64,000 nt of DNA from Pararge aegeria (GCF_905163445.1 NC_053201.1:4536001-4600000), one strand, 5' to 3'; numbered from the stretch's first letter, positions 18,346 to 29,934 are shown. The notes: generated from the sequence alone by a model not told the origin. Program-made: numbers and translations.

Positions 18346-21237
18346 AAACCGTTAATCTTTGCTTCTATGCCATATCGACTGGAAAAATCTTTTACCACAA
18401 TTCGCTCAACAAAAATTCCACTGAACGCTATTTTTAAATCATTTCCTGTGAGTCCATTAGTCCGGGGATGTTATGTTCATTAGACCCGTAATATTTGGAA
18501 TTTTTTTTGGCATAAATTTACTTTATACTTACCGAATAAAAAATGTTGTTGGATACAACAAAAGGCGAAAGAGGTTAAGTTTTAAAAATATGCACTTAAT
18601 TTATTATTAATTTGTTGAAGGATGAAGGACAATTTATAAAGACTTATAGGTATGTGTTGTGTGTTTATGTGTGTATTACCTATTGTAATAATTATTTTCA
18701 AGAAAACATGTCCGTCATTTTAAATGAAAACCCTTCAAACAATACTAAAGTCGGTTAAAATGGAAGTTCGTTTCCTAACCTTAAAACCTACAATAATTAA
18801 CTTAACGCACGCTTTCACGTAGTTTTCAAAGGAATAACTTAATAAGTCTAAAGGCCTAGGCATAAAGAAAGAAGCCTTTAGCCTCACTTAAAGTTTAAGT
18901 GCCGCGTTAAGAACAGGTTAAGGCGCCGTCTATAGAGACATAATATGTGTTTGTTACGCTTAGCAACAATATTGTAACTTTGTAAGGGCAAGTGTAACCA
19001 TGCACTTTTTTATCCACGGCCTATACAATATCAGTATGCCAGTTTATTTTTGATTAATAACAAAAATCAAAAAGTGTTGCAGCGAATTTCTTTGACAAAC
19101 AAAGTACTTTTTTACTCAGGTACAAAATCTTGGCATCCAGGGGATATTTAATTATCCCGGCAGAACAAATTGTCCCTGAGGATTTTTCATCCAAAGTTAC
19201 ACGTTGTACACCTACACGTTCATCACATTTGGTCGGGTTTTTTTTTTTAATATTACCGATTGTAAGCAGATATAGGAATAGACGCAAAGAGGAAACATTT
19301 TAACGTCTATGCCTCAGAACATACTAATTTGCATTACGTCTGTGCTACAGATTAGATATAGCTTACTCAGGTTTGCATTCTGCATTATCTAGGCATTTCT
19401 TCGCTCTATGCCCGAAACGCCACATTCAAGTTCATAAAATTCAGTTTTGTACTTAAAATAAAAGGTCTTTGAAATAAACGAGTGTTTTAATACACCCAAA
19501 CCAATATAGTAACTATGAAAACACACGACTGTCTTCCACAGAGAACTGTCCCTACTTAAAAAAGATTGCGATGCAAAAGAAAATTAAAAAAAATCCCAAT
19601 TCCTATCATATAACACAGCCGGCTAGGCTAACAAGGTGTCAGGTATCTCGTGTTTATCTTCGCTTATCTGCCAGCTTCCACCGCTGGGATAATTGGCTAA
19701 TTGCGTTCCCCTGTAACCGCATACAATGCCCAGTGTGGCAACACCGGCATTGTTTGCTTTATTAACGAGCGAATGTCTAGTCAAATAGATTGTTTCCACC
19801 TCTAGATGTGTTTGGCTTCTTATGGTTATGAATGTATTCTTGATCGCACATAGGCTGCAGTACCCCAAAGGAGAGTAAATATCTCTAGATTATATATTTA
19901 CTGTGCCACTGAGATGCTGAGTGCTGCTAAATATGGTTGAAGGAACTCAAAGTATTATTTATTTATTTACTTGCATCCATACCTTAACATATTCATAAGG
20001 CCCTGTCAGGGCGTAGAAATAAGAAATAGTTTGACTCTTATAATTATTACAAATACAAGATTTCTGTCTTAGGATTCTATTTGGTGTTATTAGAAATGTC
20101 TAGAAATAAATACAGGCTATATATATATTTATATATATATATATATATATATTTCTGCTTATACATATATATAAGCATGTCAGAATTAAAGACTAAAAGT
20201 CACTATTAAAGACCGTCAGGTTCTTAGTCATTAAATTATGTTAAAATTACTGTGATGTGTCATGAAAATGAACTGAAATAATGCGATTGTTTAATTTGCG
20301 ATTGCGATGTAACATAACATTAGTGTATATTTATTTAGAATTATTATCTACTTTTACAATAAACAATCGATTAGAAAATGCATGTCGTGATTAGGTTTTA
20401 ATCATCAATGTAGTTTAATTTAAATATACCTGTGTTATTCTTGACCGCATTTCTTACCAAATTGTAGTCCGTTTTACATAATACAGTCAAATTTGCTCGA
20501 TAGAAAAAGCAATAAGCTATACATAGTACTTCCCGTGACGAGCTCTATCACAAAAATCTCCACTACTAAAAACCTTCAAATATCGTTGTCTCGGATAAAG
20601 AGAGTCACTACAAAAAGCGATATTTTGTATTGTTATTGGCTCAATTTTGGAAAGACTTTCAGCTGTGTTCAGCTTTTTGAGGCTTCTTACTTGACAAGCA
20701 GCAAAATGATGCAGTCTCTATTCCTCGCAACACACTACTGTTGCGCGAATATTTAGTGTATTATTTTTTTTAATAATAGGTACCCGTTTTCCATATGTAT
20801 ATTTGAAATAAGAACTCCGTAGCGCCCTTTCCGACAAATTACTCGGTAATGCACCCATCTGTATGCGCGACGGGAAGTCTTCCTATATTAGAGAAGGCTG
20901 GTAATACCGGCTGATGCTGTGCACTGCAATATGACGCTTAATGCTTTGATCATAAGGATTAGAAGAAACTCATGGAACATATTTTATATATTCTTTACTT
21001 ACTAGACAGTTTTTTTTTTAATTAAGTGATTAAATTATGTTTATAATTTATCCATAAAATATAATCTTTCTGCTGTATTGAAGTTGTTTTACAATATCTT
21101 TTATTTTCCCAACCTACAGTGAACCTATGTTCAGTCATTTTACTATCTATTTTGATCATAGTCTTTCAGTTAGTAGGTTACCATTTGTCGCCTTTTTTTA
21201 TGTAGTACATATACGAGCGCATACAGTTTTAATGTAT
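18346..21237. other. Longest stretch without a recognised repeat
   Basis: About 2.9 kb of AT-rich sequence without SINE heads, LINE tails or TIRs that I recognise. It includes a TATATA microsatellite at 20121-20158. Short frames at 19571, 19623 and 20493 show no family motif. It may be unique DNA, so a conserved non-coding element or small exon cannot be excluded. Confidence 0.45.
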
Positions 21238-21482
21238 ATGAGAGACTGCAATCACACCTGATGGTAAGCGATGATGCAGCCAAAGGTGGAGCTGCTTTGT
21301 GAGTCCAAGGCCGTGGTTCGATTCCCACAACTGGAAAATGTTTGTGTGATGAGCAATGGGTAACTAAAACTGCCGTTTTCCAAGCAGGTTAGCCCGTTAT
21401 CATCTTAGACAGCATCATCACTTACCTTCCAACAGGTAAGATTGCTGTGAAGGACTAACTTGTAGTGGAATAAAAAAATACA
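21238..21482 (+). repeat. Chimeric SINE: B fragment, A head, B 3' part
   Basis: 21247-21282 (GACTGCAATCACACCTGATG) is reversed SINE-B. 21284-21357 is a SINE-A head (CTGCTTTGTGAGTCCAAGGC, GTTCGATTCCCACAACTGG). 21376-21480 is a forward SINE-B 3' part (TAGCCCGTTATCATCTTAGA, AACTTGTAGTGG). The three pieces abut without clear duplications. Confidence 0.65.
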
Positions 21483-21583
21483 CCATTCGTTAAATAACCA
21501 TTCATTTTCCATTCATTTTGCAAATGAAATAAAAAAAAAATAATTATAACGTGTGTGTAAGTAATTATGTACACGCTTCAGAA

Positions 21584-21934
21584 GTTATACTTCTTTAAGA
21601 AGAACCTAACCTACGTTTGTAAAAAAAGCGACACTAACAATAGAAAAAAGGTATTTAATGCATTTAAAGTTTTACTATAACGCATTATCTGGTTATCTCA
21701 TTATCGGACCACCAAGTTACACTTAACATTAAAATTTGAGATTTTTGTACAATTGAATCAATTAAATCACCGATTTTTGACAATTTAAAGTGTATACTGT
21801 CAAACCTTTTTTTTGAAAAACTCAAATGTTGACTGTAGCTAACTTCAGGGTGTCGGTTTTATGTGACGGTGTGCGCGCGCATCGCAAAAAATTACTCTCA
21901 TCATTATTCCCTAACGCGCCAAAAGAAGTATAAC
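21584..21934 (+). mobile_element. TIR element family F, short copy
   Basis: Ends GTTATACTTCTTTAAG and AAAAGAAGTATAAC are inverted repeats. Interior shares CTAACAATAGAAAAAA, ATTAAAATTTGAGATTTTTG, AACTTCAGGGTGTCGG and GCGCGCGCATCG with the other copies. Confidence 0.75.
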
Positions 21935-22571
21935 TTCAAAAACATTTCATTTGCCCTTTAACCTATAAAAGCTTTAGTTGAAAGCATTATATGCTTAATT
22001 AGTAGCCAATGTCAACAAGTCGTAATTTCGTACCTACTGAAATAAAATAAACATTTTTTTTTCTTTCTAAAAGCAGCTACGTAAATGGCGGGAAGTTAAA
22101 ATCAATAGCAACATTAGCATGTCGACAAAGCGTTCGGAAACGTTAAGCGAGTGATATAAAATGCAAAATGACAGGTCGCGGGTGCTGACAATAGCGCGGG
22201 AGCATGTCGAGCGACGTTCCAAAACTGAATTCGATTAAGTTTTATGACGTTCGAATTTCGAACTCGCGAGACTTCTAGATTTAATGCTTATGTTCCAAAT
22301 TCGATTTTCATTGTGTGAACACAATATCAGTTTGAACTTCCCCATCAATACGAGGAAGAAATATTCGTTGCAAACAAACCTTTTCTATTTAAACAATTTT
22401 TTTTTTCATAAACCTATTTAAATAATTTCATAGAGTTCGGGGGTTTTTAATAGGAATTATTGACGGACTCAGCATATGTGCTGTCTATAATCAGGGCAGT
22501 ACTTCACAGGGTACGCAAGAGCACGTCCAACAAAGTGCCCCCCTGTCTCCACGAACCAGACGCGTAAATGT
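21935..22571. other. No recognised feature
   Basis: 22080-22260 is richer in CG (GACGTTCGAATTTCGAACTC is a partial palindrome) but has no frame. No repeat family recognised. Confidence 0.4.
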
Positions 22572-22852
22572 TAAGCCTCATCACATATACCCATTACCGG
22601 TCCACTACAGCGCACGGGTCTCATCCCACAGTGACAAGGGGTTCAGGCCGTATTACACCACAATGGCCCAGCGGTTACGGTAGAACTCTCAGGAATGCAG
22701 GTTTCCTCACGATGTTTTCCTTCACCGTTGAAGCAAGTGATATTTTAATTACTTAAAACGCACATAACTTAGAACTCAAGAGGTGCGGGCTGGGATTCGA
22801 ACTCGGCCCCCCGAAAGTCAAGTAGAGCTCCTACCCATCACCGCTTAAGCTC
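22572..22852 (-). repeat. SINE-C copy, near full length
   Basis: Plus strand: TACCCATTACCGGTCCACTA, CCCACAGTGACAAGGGGTTC, GTTTCCTCACGATGTTTTCC, AATTACTTAAAACGCACATA and GGATTCGAACTCGG (B box), ending CCCATCACCGCTTAAG. Confidence 0.85.
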
Positions 22853-22865
22853 ATATTGTTAAGCC

Positions 22866-22956
22866 CCATGTGACTGCAATTACACCAGCAACTACGCCTT
22901 TCGGACCAGAACATAGAAATGTCGCTTGGTCCCTAATTTTGATGGTAGACCACTGT
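22866..22956 (+). repeat. Dispersed repeat M fragment
   Basis: GTGACTGCAATTACACCAGC, AACTACGCCTTTCGGACC and GAACATAGAAATGTCGCTTG resemble 28457-28530 (AATTACCCCGGCAACCACGC). I recall this as a common lepidopteran repeat; its class is unclear. Confidence 0.5.
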
Positions 22957-23149
22957 CAGTGGCGTGCATAGAGGGTATGCACAGGGTATGCAGATGATAT
23001 ATAATGAAGAAAATATCCAGTACGAGTTATAAGAGACTTAGCATAGACATTGTAAAAGCCTACCCTTAAGTATTTATAACGGGAACCGGAGGTTTTCTTT
23101 GGTTTATATCATTTGCATACCCTGTGCATACCCTCTATGCAAGCCACTG
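22957..23149 (+). mobile_element. hAT-type MITE with 8-bp duplication
   Basis: Ends CAGTGGCGTGCATAGAGGGT and ATGCAAGCCACTG. Flanks ACCACTGT (22949-22956) and ATCACTGT (23150-23157) agree at 7 of 8 positions. Inner halves (TACGAGTTATAAGA and AGTATTTATAACGGG) are also inverted, so the whole unit nearly folds back on itself. Confidence 0.85.
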
Positions 23150-23207
23150 ATCACTGTCAAAACAAGCTCTAATTCTAATATATTTATTTTTGTTTCTAAG
23201 TTATTGC

Positions 23208-23270
23208 AATTGGTAAATACTTTTAATCAACCCAAGTTTTTATAACTTTGGTTGATTAAAAATACCAATT
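23208..23270. repeat. Imperfect fold-back, 63 bp
   Basis: AATTGGTAAATACTTTTAAT then CAACCC is opposed by GGTTGATTAAAAATACCAAT. The loop is around AAGTTTTTATAACTT. Confidence 0.65.
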
Positions 23271-23634
23271 ATGTCTATGTACCTATATTATTCTTATAGT
23301 CTATGGTGTAAATACACCAATATCGCACCCACATGTTTTATGCGCAATGGAAAATTTTAATAAAGAACCTTCGACGAGGGAGCTCGCGAAATGAAATGTG
23401 CACGATAATAATTCTTATCGTTTTGATGCGAACGTAAAATTGCAGTTTCCTCATATTTTTCAGACATATTCTATGACTTTATTAGCTATCCTAAACAATC
23501 TTTACAGCTATACTCGTACTACTTGTTGATTTTATATATTTTTTAACTGATCTAGTTGGTTTTCAAAGAACTACCTCCCTGACGTAAGGTAAATAAATAA
23601 ATATGGCAACAAAAACATTGCCATCTACGAGTAG

Positions 23635-23712
23635 CTGTGGCGTGCATAAAGGGTATGCACAGGGTATGAAGATGATATTATAAAATTAAGACAATCTCGA
23701 ATACGAGTTATA
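23635..23712 (+). mobile_element. hAT-type MITE, left half
   Basis: CTGTGGCGTGCATAAAGGGT and ATGCACAGGGTATGAAGATG then ATACGAGTTATAA match the left half of the 22957 element. The right half is replaced by a fold-back family E element. Confidence 0.65.
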
Positions 23713-23714
23713 AT

Positions 23715-23930
23715 ATCCATGATATATTATGAAAATTTAGCTTATTTTGCTATACTCCGCGAAAAGCATCTGTATGGTAATTTATAATTTCTTTCTATCC
23801 TTATTTTCCAATGTACCCTTCGGCGATGATCTTCCCTCAGAAGATGTTGACTTTACAATGAATATTTGTTGTCTGCTTAATAACCGCGGAGTATAGCAAA
23901 TAAGGCTTCATTTTCATACGCAAGCAAAGC
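23715..23930. mobile_element. Fold-back family E, deletion derivative
   Basis: CCATGATATATTATGAAAAT, TTGCTATACTCCGCGAAAAG and TGTATGGTAATTTATAATTT on one side, then GAAGATGTTGACTTTACAAT and CGCGGAGTATAGCAAATAAG on the other. Much of the right arm is missing. Confidence 0.7.
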
Positions 23931-24029
23931 AGGGGGGGTTTGGTGTCTACTGTATTCCGATCTACATAACACGAGCATTGATACGCAAATTTATGTATCT
24001 TACTTTTAAACGCAATTAACACCCAGTGA

Positions 24030-24110
24030 TTTTTTTGCCCTCGCGAGAATCGAACTCCAGGGCTCTTTTATCCGCAATCAAACTTCGTAACCAATAAACC
24101 AGAGGCAGTT
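24030..24110 (-). repeat. tRNA-like SINE head, single copy
   Basis: Minus strand: TGCCTCTGGTTTATTGGTTA, then B box GAGTTCGATTCTCGCGAGGG. Pol III-like boxes are visible but the acceptor stem is poor and the family has no second copy here. Confidence 0.45.
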
Positions 24111-24766
24111 CATGCAATACATTTTAAATTTTATAGATATCGCTTACATTTGAGCTGCGCGTGTATGTTTAGAGATCGGATTATAGTACCTGCTGAAAGT
24201 TTTAAAAACGAGCAAATTTATGTCATAAAACACACGTGATATGTCTTCACCCTTGCCCTAGAACAATGGTTCCCAAAGTTGCAACCAAGCTTGTTTCACT
24301 CACGTTTTAGACACATACAGAGGCGTAGTTTCACTTAAGTGATAAAGTCTAGTGTCCTTTACTCACAATGCCATGCTTTTCTTGCAATTTTGTATTGTTT
24401 TTTTTGTATTTTTTTCGTAATTATTTTAGAGTGCAGTAAATTCTTCTTTACATTTCACTCGCAACCGACTTAGAGGTGTTCTAAAAAATATTTATTTCTT
24501 GCTCGGTATTTGGTTTTACATTTTTGTATTTTTTTAGATCATTGTTTCACAAATTACACTTAGGTCAAAAGTCGGTTTTACTCTGGCAAAAAATGTTTAT
24601 TTTAAAACATGTGATGTGAATCAATCGTTAAGTCCGCCAAACCGCGTTAAAGCTGCATTGTCTGTGCTCTAAAGCCCTCTCCAATATAAAAGAGGAGGCA
24701 TGAGTTAAGCAGTAGACGTTAATAAGTTATTAGCTGCTTTTTTAATTGGTAATTATTAAAGGAAAA

Positions 24767-24910
24767 TTCTGTATGGTGTAATTTATAATTTCTTCAATCC
24801 ATATACTCCACACCAAACAGATCTTCGGCAATGTACCCTTAACGCACGTTTTGCTCGAACACCGGAGCATCCTCAGGAGATATTGACTTTACAATTAATA
24901 ATTGTAATTT
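24767..24910. mobile_element. Fold-back family E, one arm
   Basis: TCTGTATGGTGTAATTTATA, CCACACCAAACAGATCTTCG, GGAGCATCCTCAGGAGATAT and TGACTTTACAATTAATAATT; the other arm is lost. Confidence 0.7.
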
Positions 24911-24967
24911 TAATTAACAGTATTGACACCTGCTTCTATCCTATAATTGAAGAAGCAAACAGATGAC

Positions 24968-25165
24968 CCGCCTGATGATAAGTGGAAAATCATCGCCAAT
25001 AAACAGTTCGTAGGATATGCAAAGAACACGTCCTGTAAAAGTTGACGGACACAGGACAGGACATTGCAGGTCGTGATCCTTGCATCCTTTGCGAAGAGTT
25101 GCTCTGTTTACAGTCGATGGTTTCCATTTACCATCTGGTGGACCAACTGATTGGTCCGTCTATCA
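24968..25165 (+). repeat. Dispersed repeat M-like fragment
   Basis: CCGCCTGATGATAAGTGGAA and ATCATCGCCAATAAACAG resemble the 5' portion of the same repeat class as 22866 and 28457, and TTTACCATCTGGTGGACCAA closes it. Assignment relies on recalled similarity. Confidence 0.4.
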
Positions 25166-25649
25166 TTACCATAAAATAACCAAAACCGTCAATTATTACT
25201 ATAAGAAGACCTAGGGTTAGGCACCGGGCAAACACAGTCTGCACACCCATGTATGTATGTCCATCAGTCAATCAGGGCACTGTTGAACAGATTAAACAAT
25301 TACACAGAAGTGAGTGCCAGAAATTAGGACGTGTGCGAGTGTAATTGTAATTTTATGCGAGAACACGTGTGCGAAACGCGAGCCACGCGTTACAAATTAC
25401 AAAATTTACATTCAAAACGCGATGACAATGTCACGTTTTATCGCTTCCATCTATCCATCTACCTGTGGAAAATTCTTCCGTATATACATTTTTTTTATGC
25501 GTTTATAAGCTAGCAAAATATTGTGAGTGTCTCTTTCATGCCACTTCTCCCCTTTAGGTATAGACTCAAACATAGTTCTAAATTCTTAGTATTACTTGGC
25601 AGAGACTCTACACAGACTGGCTTGACTTGCTTATAAACTAAGGCTCCTT
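25166..25649. other. No recognised feature
   Basis: Two overlapping frames near 25314-25513 are low-complexity in content and carry no motif. No repeat recognised. Confidence 0.4.
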
Positions 25650-25990
25650 TTTTTCACCTGGTAGTAAGTGATGATGCAGTTTGAGATGGTAGTGGGTTAA
25701 CCTGTTAGGGAGTATGGTAGTCATACGTAGAAAATGTCTGTATGATGAATGTTTTTCAGTGTCTGTATGTTTGTTTCTATGTTATAAGGATTTATGTATA
25801 TTATTCAGCAGTCATCGTAGTACCCATAACACAAGCTAAACTTACTTCGGGTCTAGATGGCGATGTGTGTATTGTCGTAGTTTATTTATTTATTTATATG
25901 AAAAAAAAGCCTCCCACCAGACCAGAGCAGAGAAAATTTAAAAAATCATCCTACCTAATTCACAGCGCTCACCGTTGCACAAAGAGAACG
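25650..25990 (-). repeat. SINE-B with a headless SINE-A inside
   Basis: 25655-25729 is reversed SINE-B (CACCTGGTAGTAAGTGATGA, GGTTAACCTGTTAGGGAGTA). 25730-25903 is plus-strand SINE-A without its head (TGTTTTTCAGTGTCTGTATG, GATGGCGATGTGTGTATTG). 25906-25990 is the reversed SINE-B front (GCCTCCCACCAGACCAGAGC, TTCACAGCGCTCACCGTTGC). Part of the SINE-B middle is missing at the junction. Confidence 0.7.
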
Positions 25991-26679
25991 ACATAAATAA
26001 CTTGAAATAAATTAATTTGGAATTTTTATTTCGAAAAGAACTCCAGATTCAAATATTAGTTCTAAATTCAAAAGTATTGCTTTACATCGTAATTAAGAGC
26101 TAGGCCCAAGGAGCGAGGCGCAAATGTTGGGCAACACAGCATTATCTGCCGGTTTGCCATTCGATCAGGGCGCAATCAATAATTTTCTATCAATGACCGC
26201 AATAACCGCTTATTAGTATCGGAAAAAATAATAACTACACGCTGTATTACAGACGTAGTGGACGTTGGGAACTAATGGATGTGATTTTGATGAGTACAAC
26301 TCATAAAAACAATCAAAATGATTAGTGAAGTTGGTATAGTAAATTATTGTACAAAAAATCTCAATAACCACCAGTAAATAAAAAATAAATAAATAAAAAA
26401 TAACAAATTATTACTTTTCCCACCTTTTGGTACTTTTATATAAATTTTTCCTTTATTCACATAAAAGACACTCACATTACATTTAATTTTTGATTTTAGA
26501 TTTTTAGTTTTTTCTTTTTTTTTAGTTTTTCATGTTTATTAATTTCATAATTTTTGATTTTGTTTATTATTTACCTCTTTGATGATTTTGTATTTCTAGA
26601 TGTAAATAAGTTTGTTTTAATGAAAAATATCTTTTGTTTGTTTATATATTATATTCTTTGTTATTGTTCTTTTTTATGA
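25991..26679. other. No recognised feature; T-rich from 26400
   Basis: 26090-26200 has moderate GC without repeat modules. 26380-26680 is low-complexity T-rich sequence. Confidence 0.4.
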
Positions 26680-26915
26680 TTATTTTGTTATTGTTTAGTT
26701 GCGAGGATTCAGTGACGACGAAGATAATGGGGCTGGCTGAAAACCAGTGCTGCGCGTTTTAGTTTGCAGCTATACTGAGCCAGCTCCTTTGTCACACATT
26801 TTTTTTTTTTTTAATTTTTATACTTAAACAATTATTTTATTTCACAAATGTAACATTTTACACAAATGTGTGACAATAAATACGATATTTCTTTCTTTCT
26901 TTCTTTCTTTCTTTC
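26680..26915 (+). mobile_element. LINE 3' UTR (family G) with (TTTC)n tail
   Basis: TTAGTTGCGAGGATTCAGTG, ACGACGAAGATAATGGGG, GGCTGGCTGAAAACCAG and CTATACTGAGCCAGC recur at 33895. It ends CAATAAATACGATATTTC followed by TTTC repeats (26894-26915), a poly-A signal and microsatellite tail. The ORF is not present. Confidence 0.6.
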
Positions 26916-27518
26916 ATAGTAGCCCGTAGAGCTGTTTGACGACCTCTGTCACTATCGCCAGTGCTATGTCGGGTTATAGGCGACGGTATGTATATATGAT
27001 GGTAGATACATTTCGGAAAGTGTGCTCAGGAGCTATTCGATTTGGTCAAACCATCTCCTATTTTGGTCACCACTACAGAAGCGGTAACGCCTTGGTAGTG
27101 AAAACGTGTAAGAACAATAAAAACGTGGTAAAATTATTGCTTCCCCGAACAACAATCTGATTTGTCTACTTCAAGGCAAACAAGTCAAGTAGATTTCTGT
27201 TTTTACTGAGACGAAACTGGCAAGAAATAGTCACTTATTATTTTTTTTATTTACTCTTATGTACCAACGAAAGTGGAGCAATTATTAAATTATACAAGAA
27301 GAAAGCATCTTTAATATTATTTAAGAAAGTCATTTTATAGCACCTAACCATTTTTTTTTACTTCTATCCTCGATGACATGGCAGCAAAATTTAAACGACA
27401 AAGTTAGATTCATAGATTAAAAAAAAACAAATAGCCCTTAAAACATAGCACCTAACCTTGACTTTTATAACGATCTTTATGATCATCTAAGTAGAATTAA
27501 TACAATAATTGATATATT
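26916..27518. other. No recognised feature
   Basis: A 74-codon plus-strand frame at 26936 has no motif. Elsewhere AT-rich. Confidence 0.35.
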
Positions 27519-27795
27519 AGATAGAAGCTGGCGTTACTTTGAGGAAATTCGTGATATATTATGAAAATTAAGATTAATTTGCTTAAGAACGTAGTGCTTG
27601 GCCTTTGTTTAACTCAACAATTATTAATTGTAAAGTCAACATCTCCTGAGGATGCTCCAGTTTCGGAGCGAAACGTGCGTAGAGGGTACATTGCCAAAAA
27701 TCTGTTTGTTGTGGAGTAAATTATACCATATAGATTCTCCTGCTTTTCGCGGAGTATAGCAAATTAAGCTTAATTTTCATAAAATTTGATAAAAC
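27519..27795. mobile_element. Fold-back family E, deletion derivative
   Basis: Begins ATAGAAGCTGGCGTTACTTT and GTGATATATTATGAAAATTA, then TAAAGTCAACATCTCCTGAG, GAAACGTGCGTAGAGGGTAC, ATTCTCCTGCTTTTCGCGGA and GCAAATTAAGCTTAATTTTC. Most of the left arm is deleted. Confidence 0.75.
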
Positions 27796-28290
27796 TCTTT
27801 AGCTTTCGCCCATTACTCCATAGCCTTATATACTATAAAGAGGGTAGCTCATAATATAATATATTGCCCCTTAATGCCCATGTTTAAAATGATCATACGA
27901 TAAAAATTTATCGCCATAGATTATTGTCACTTGTTAAATGCGCGTTATGCATTTATTCAACAGCCATCAGTCATATAACTCATAACTCATAACAAGTATG
28001 AAATATAGCGAGAATTTAATACACCTGTTCAATAAATAAATAATAACTATTCTTTACTTGCAAGATGTGCTTTAAAATGTTGCACCTATTTGGCACCTAC
28101 TAGCATAACTGCTTTTTTTAAAAATATAAAACGCTATAGTACTAAGTCACTGATTATAATAAGAAGACCTTTATTATAATCAAACTGCAGTACTTACAGC
28201 CCTGTAATTCTAAACTTAATACTCTTGGCACTATCCCATTCTCTTGCTGTAAGATCTGTCTACAAAGCTTGCCTCTAAGAGATTGCTTGC
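27796..28290. other. No recognised feature
   Basis: AT-rich; no frame or repeat module seen. Confidence 0.35.
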
Positions 28291-28400
28291 AGCAATAAGG
28301 CCGCCTTTGCACGTCTACATTGTTTGCTGTATACTCCTTACTGTTTCTTTTCCTGTACTTTATGTTATACGTGCAATAAAGTGTTTCTTCTTCTTAATTT
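28291..28400 (+). mobile_element. LINE 3' end, family K
   Basis: CAGCAATAAGGCCGCCTTTG and TGCAATAAAGTGTTTCTTCT share the GATAAGGCCGCCTTTTG landmark and late AATAAAG with 33360, 46668 and 62906. Confidence 0.55.
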
Positions 28401-28456
28401 TTCTTGCTCGTAATAATATTTGTGCCCATCAATCTGACGCGTACGTACACATCATG

Positions 28457-28530
28457 TGCCTGTAATTACCCCGGCAACCACGCCCTTCAGACCAAAACCC
28501 AGCTATGCTAATTGGCCACAGAAATAAGCA
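28457..28530 (+). repeat. Dispersed repeat M fragment
   Basis: GTGCCTGTAATTACCCCGGC and AACCACGCCCTTCAGACC match the block at 22866. Confidence 0.5.
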
Positions 28531-28799
28531 ATAAAAAAAAACAGTTTTTTCATGTTTTTAAAAACATAATATAAATCATTTTTTGTTACTGGACAGAAGG
28601 GTTATCTTTTAAAAAATATATCGTCGAACATAACAAATTCTCCATTAGCTCCTAAGTCGCTAATATCAGTAACTTATTGATAAGGAAAAGTGAACTAAAC
28701 AATTAAGTCATAACCATCATAACTGTCATGATAAAAGTAAACGTTTCAACGTTATAAAGCACTGTTTTTCTCAGGCGGCACATAACTTTTAGACCAAAA

Positions 28800-29040
28800 G
28801 TCATCAATCTTTATCCTACTCCACAACAAACTACGCACATTTCGCCACGAAATTTCAACTGCCTTAAGTCAAAGTCTCCTTTTAACATTGTCAAGTCTCT
28901 CCTGAGCATGCTACGTGAAGAAATTATAAATTACACCATACAGATTCTCCTGCTTTTCGCGGAGTATATATAAGCTTAATTTTCATAACATATCATGGAA
29001 TTTCGCAAAGTAAGCAGGCCTGCTTCTATCTAATTTTCCA
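28800..29040. mobile_element. Fold-back family E, diverged copy
   Basis: TATCCTACTCCACAACAAAC, TACACCATACAGATTCTCCT, GCTTTTCGCGGAGTATATAT and TCATAACATATCATGGAATT are present, ending near GCCTGCTTCTATC. The central part is strongly mutated. Confidence 0.6.
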
Positions 29041-29667
29041 TACTACCACCAGTTACTTTGAAATAAGTTTATTGGCCAGAGTAACAATTTACAAAATAAG
29101 TAAAATACATTTATGGAAACAAACAATAGGTCTTATCCACTACATTATCATCGCGGCCATAGTGTAAAATCACAGATAGGTATAATAATTCCCATAATGC
29201 GCGCGCGCATAACCTTTCGCACCTGGAGCGGCGCAGTGCACGCGATTGTACATTTACATGCCTATTGTCTTGTGAACCCGAATGTACTTGTTAAGAGTGA
29301 AATGTTTTAAAAGTTTATCCACAGACTAGTACAAGGGGCTGCAGTGATTTAAAAGATGTACTGACATTACGTTTGTAAATAAAACTGACTCTACTCAAAA
29401 TAAGTATTGCTTCAAACTGCATTGGAACGATTGGAACGGGCTTTATGACCTATTGTGGAATGGCGGATTTAAGTAACGAAAGTTATAAAGGATTTTCTAA
29501 CTATGTTTTCCTTTACCTTTCAACCAATGACTAAACCAAACTAGATGGTAAAATCAAAAATCAGATAGCGCTGGCTGTCTTTGGAGGAAGTCAACGTTCA
29601 AAAAGTGTTCTCCATAACTTAGTTTCTATTTATTTTTATCATTATTGTCATTATAATTATTTTTTAC
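29041..29667. other. No recognised feature
   Basis: A short alternating GCGCGCGC run lies at 29200-29208. No repeat family or gene recognised. Confidence 0.35.
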
Positions 29668-29830
29668 TTTAGAACTAGAACTCTCAGGCATACATGTTTC
29701 CTCACGATGTTTCCTTCACCGTTGAAGCAAGTTAATTACTTAAAACGCACATAACTTACAAAAGTTGGATTCGAACTCAGCCCCCCGAAAGGGAGGTCGA
29801 GCTCCTGCCCAATGCGCTATCACCGCATCA
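29668..29830 (-). repeat. SINE-C head half
   Basis: CTCTCAGGCATACATGTTTC, CTCACGATGTTTCCTTCACC, ACTTAAAACGCACATAACTT, GGATTCGAACTCAGCCCCCC and CCAATGCGCTATCACCGC on the plus strand. The 3' half of the SINE is absent. Confidence 0.75.
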
Positions 29831-29934
29831 TTTTATACTTTATATACCTACTTAAAAATGAGGATAAATATGAAGTTATATTTTAATCGTAAATTTGTAA
29901 ATGTATTAAGAAAGAAATTGCTTTTTTATTTTAT

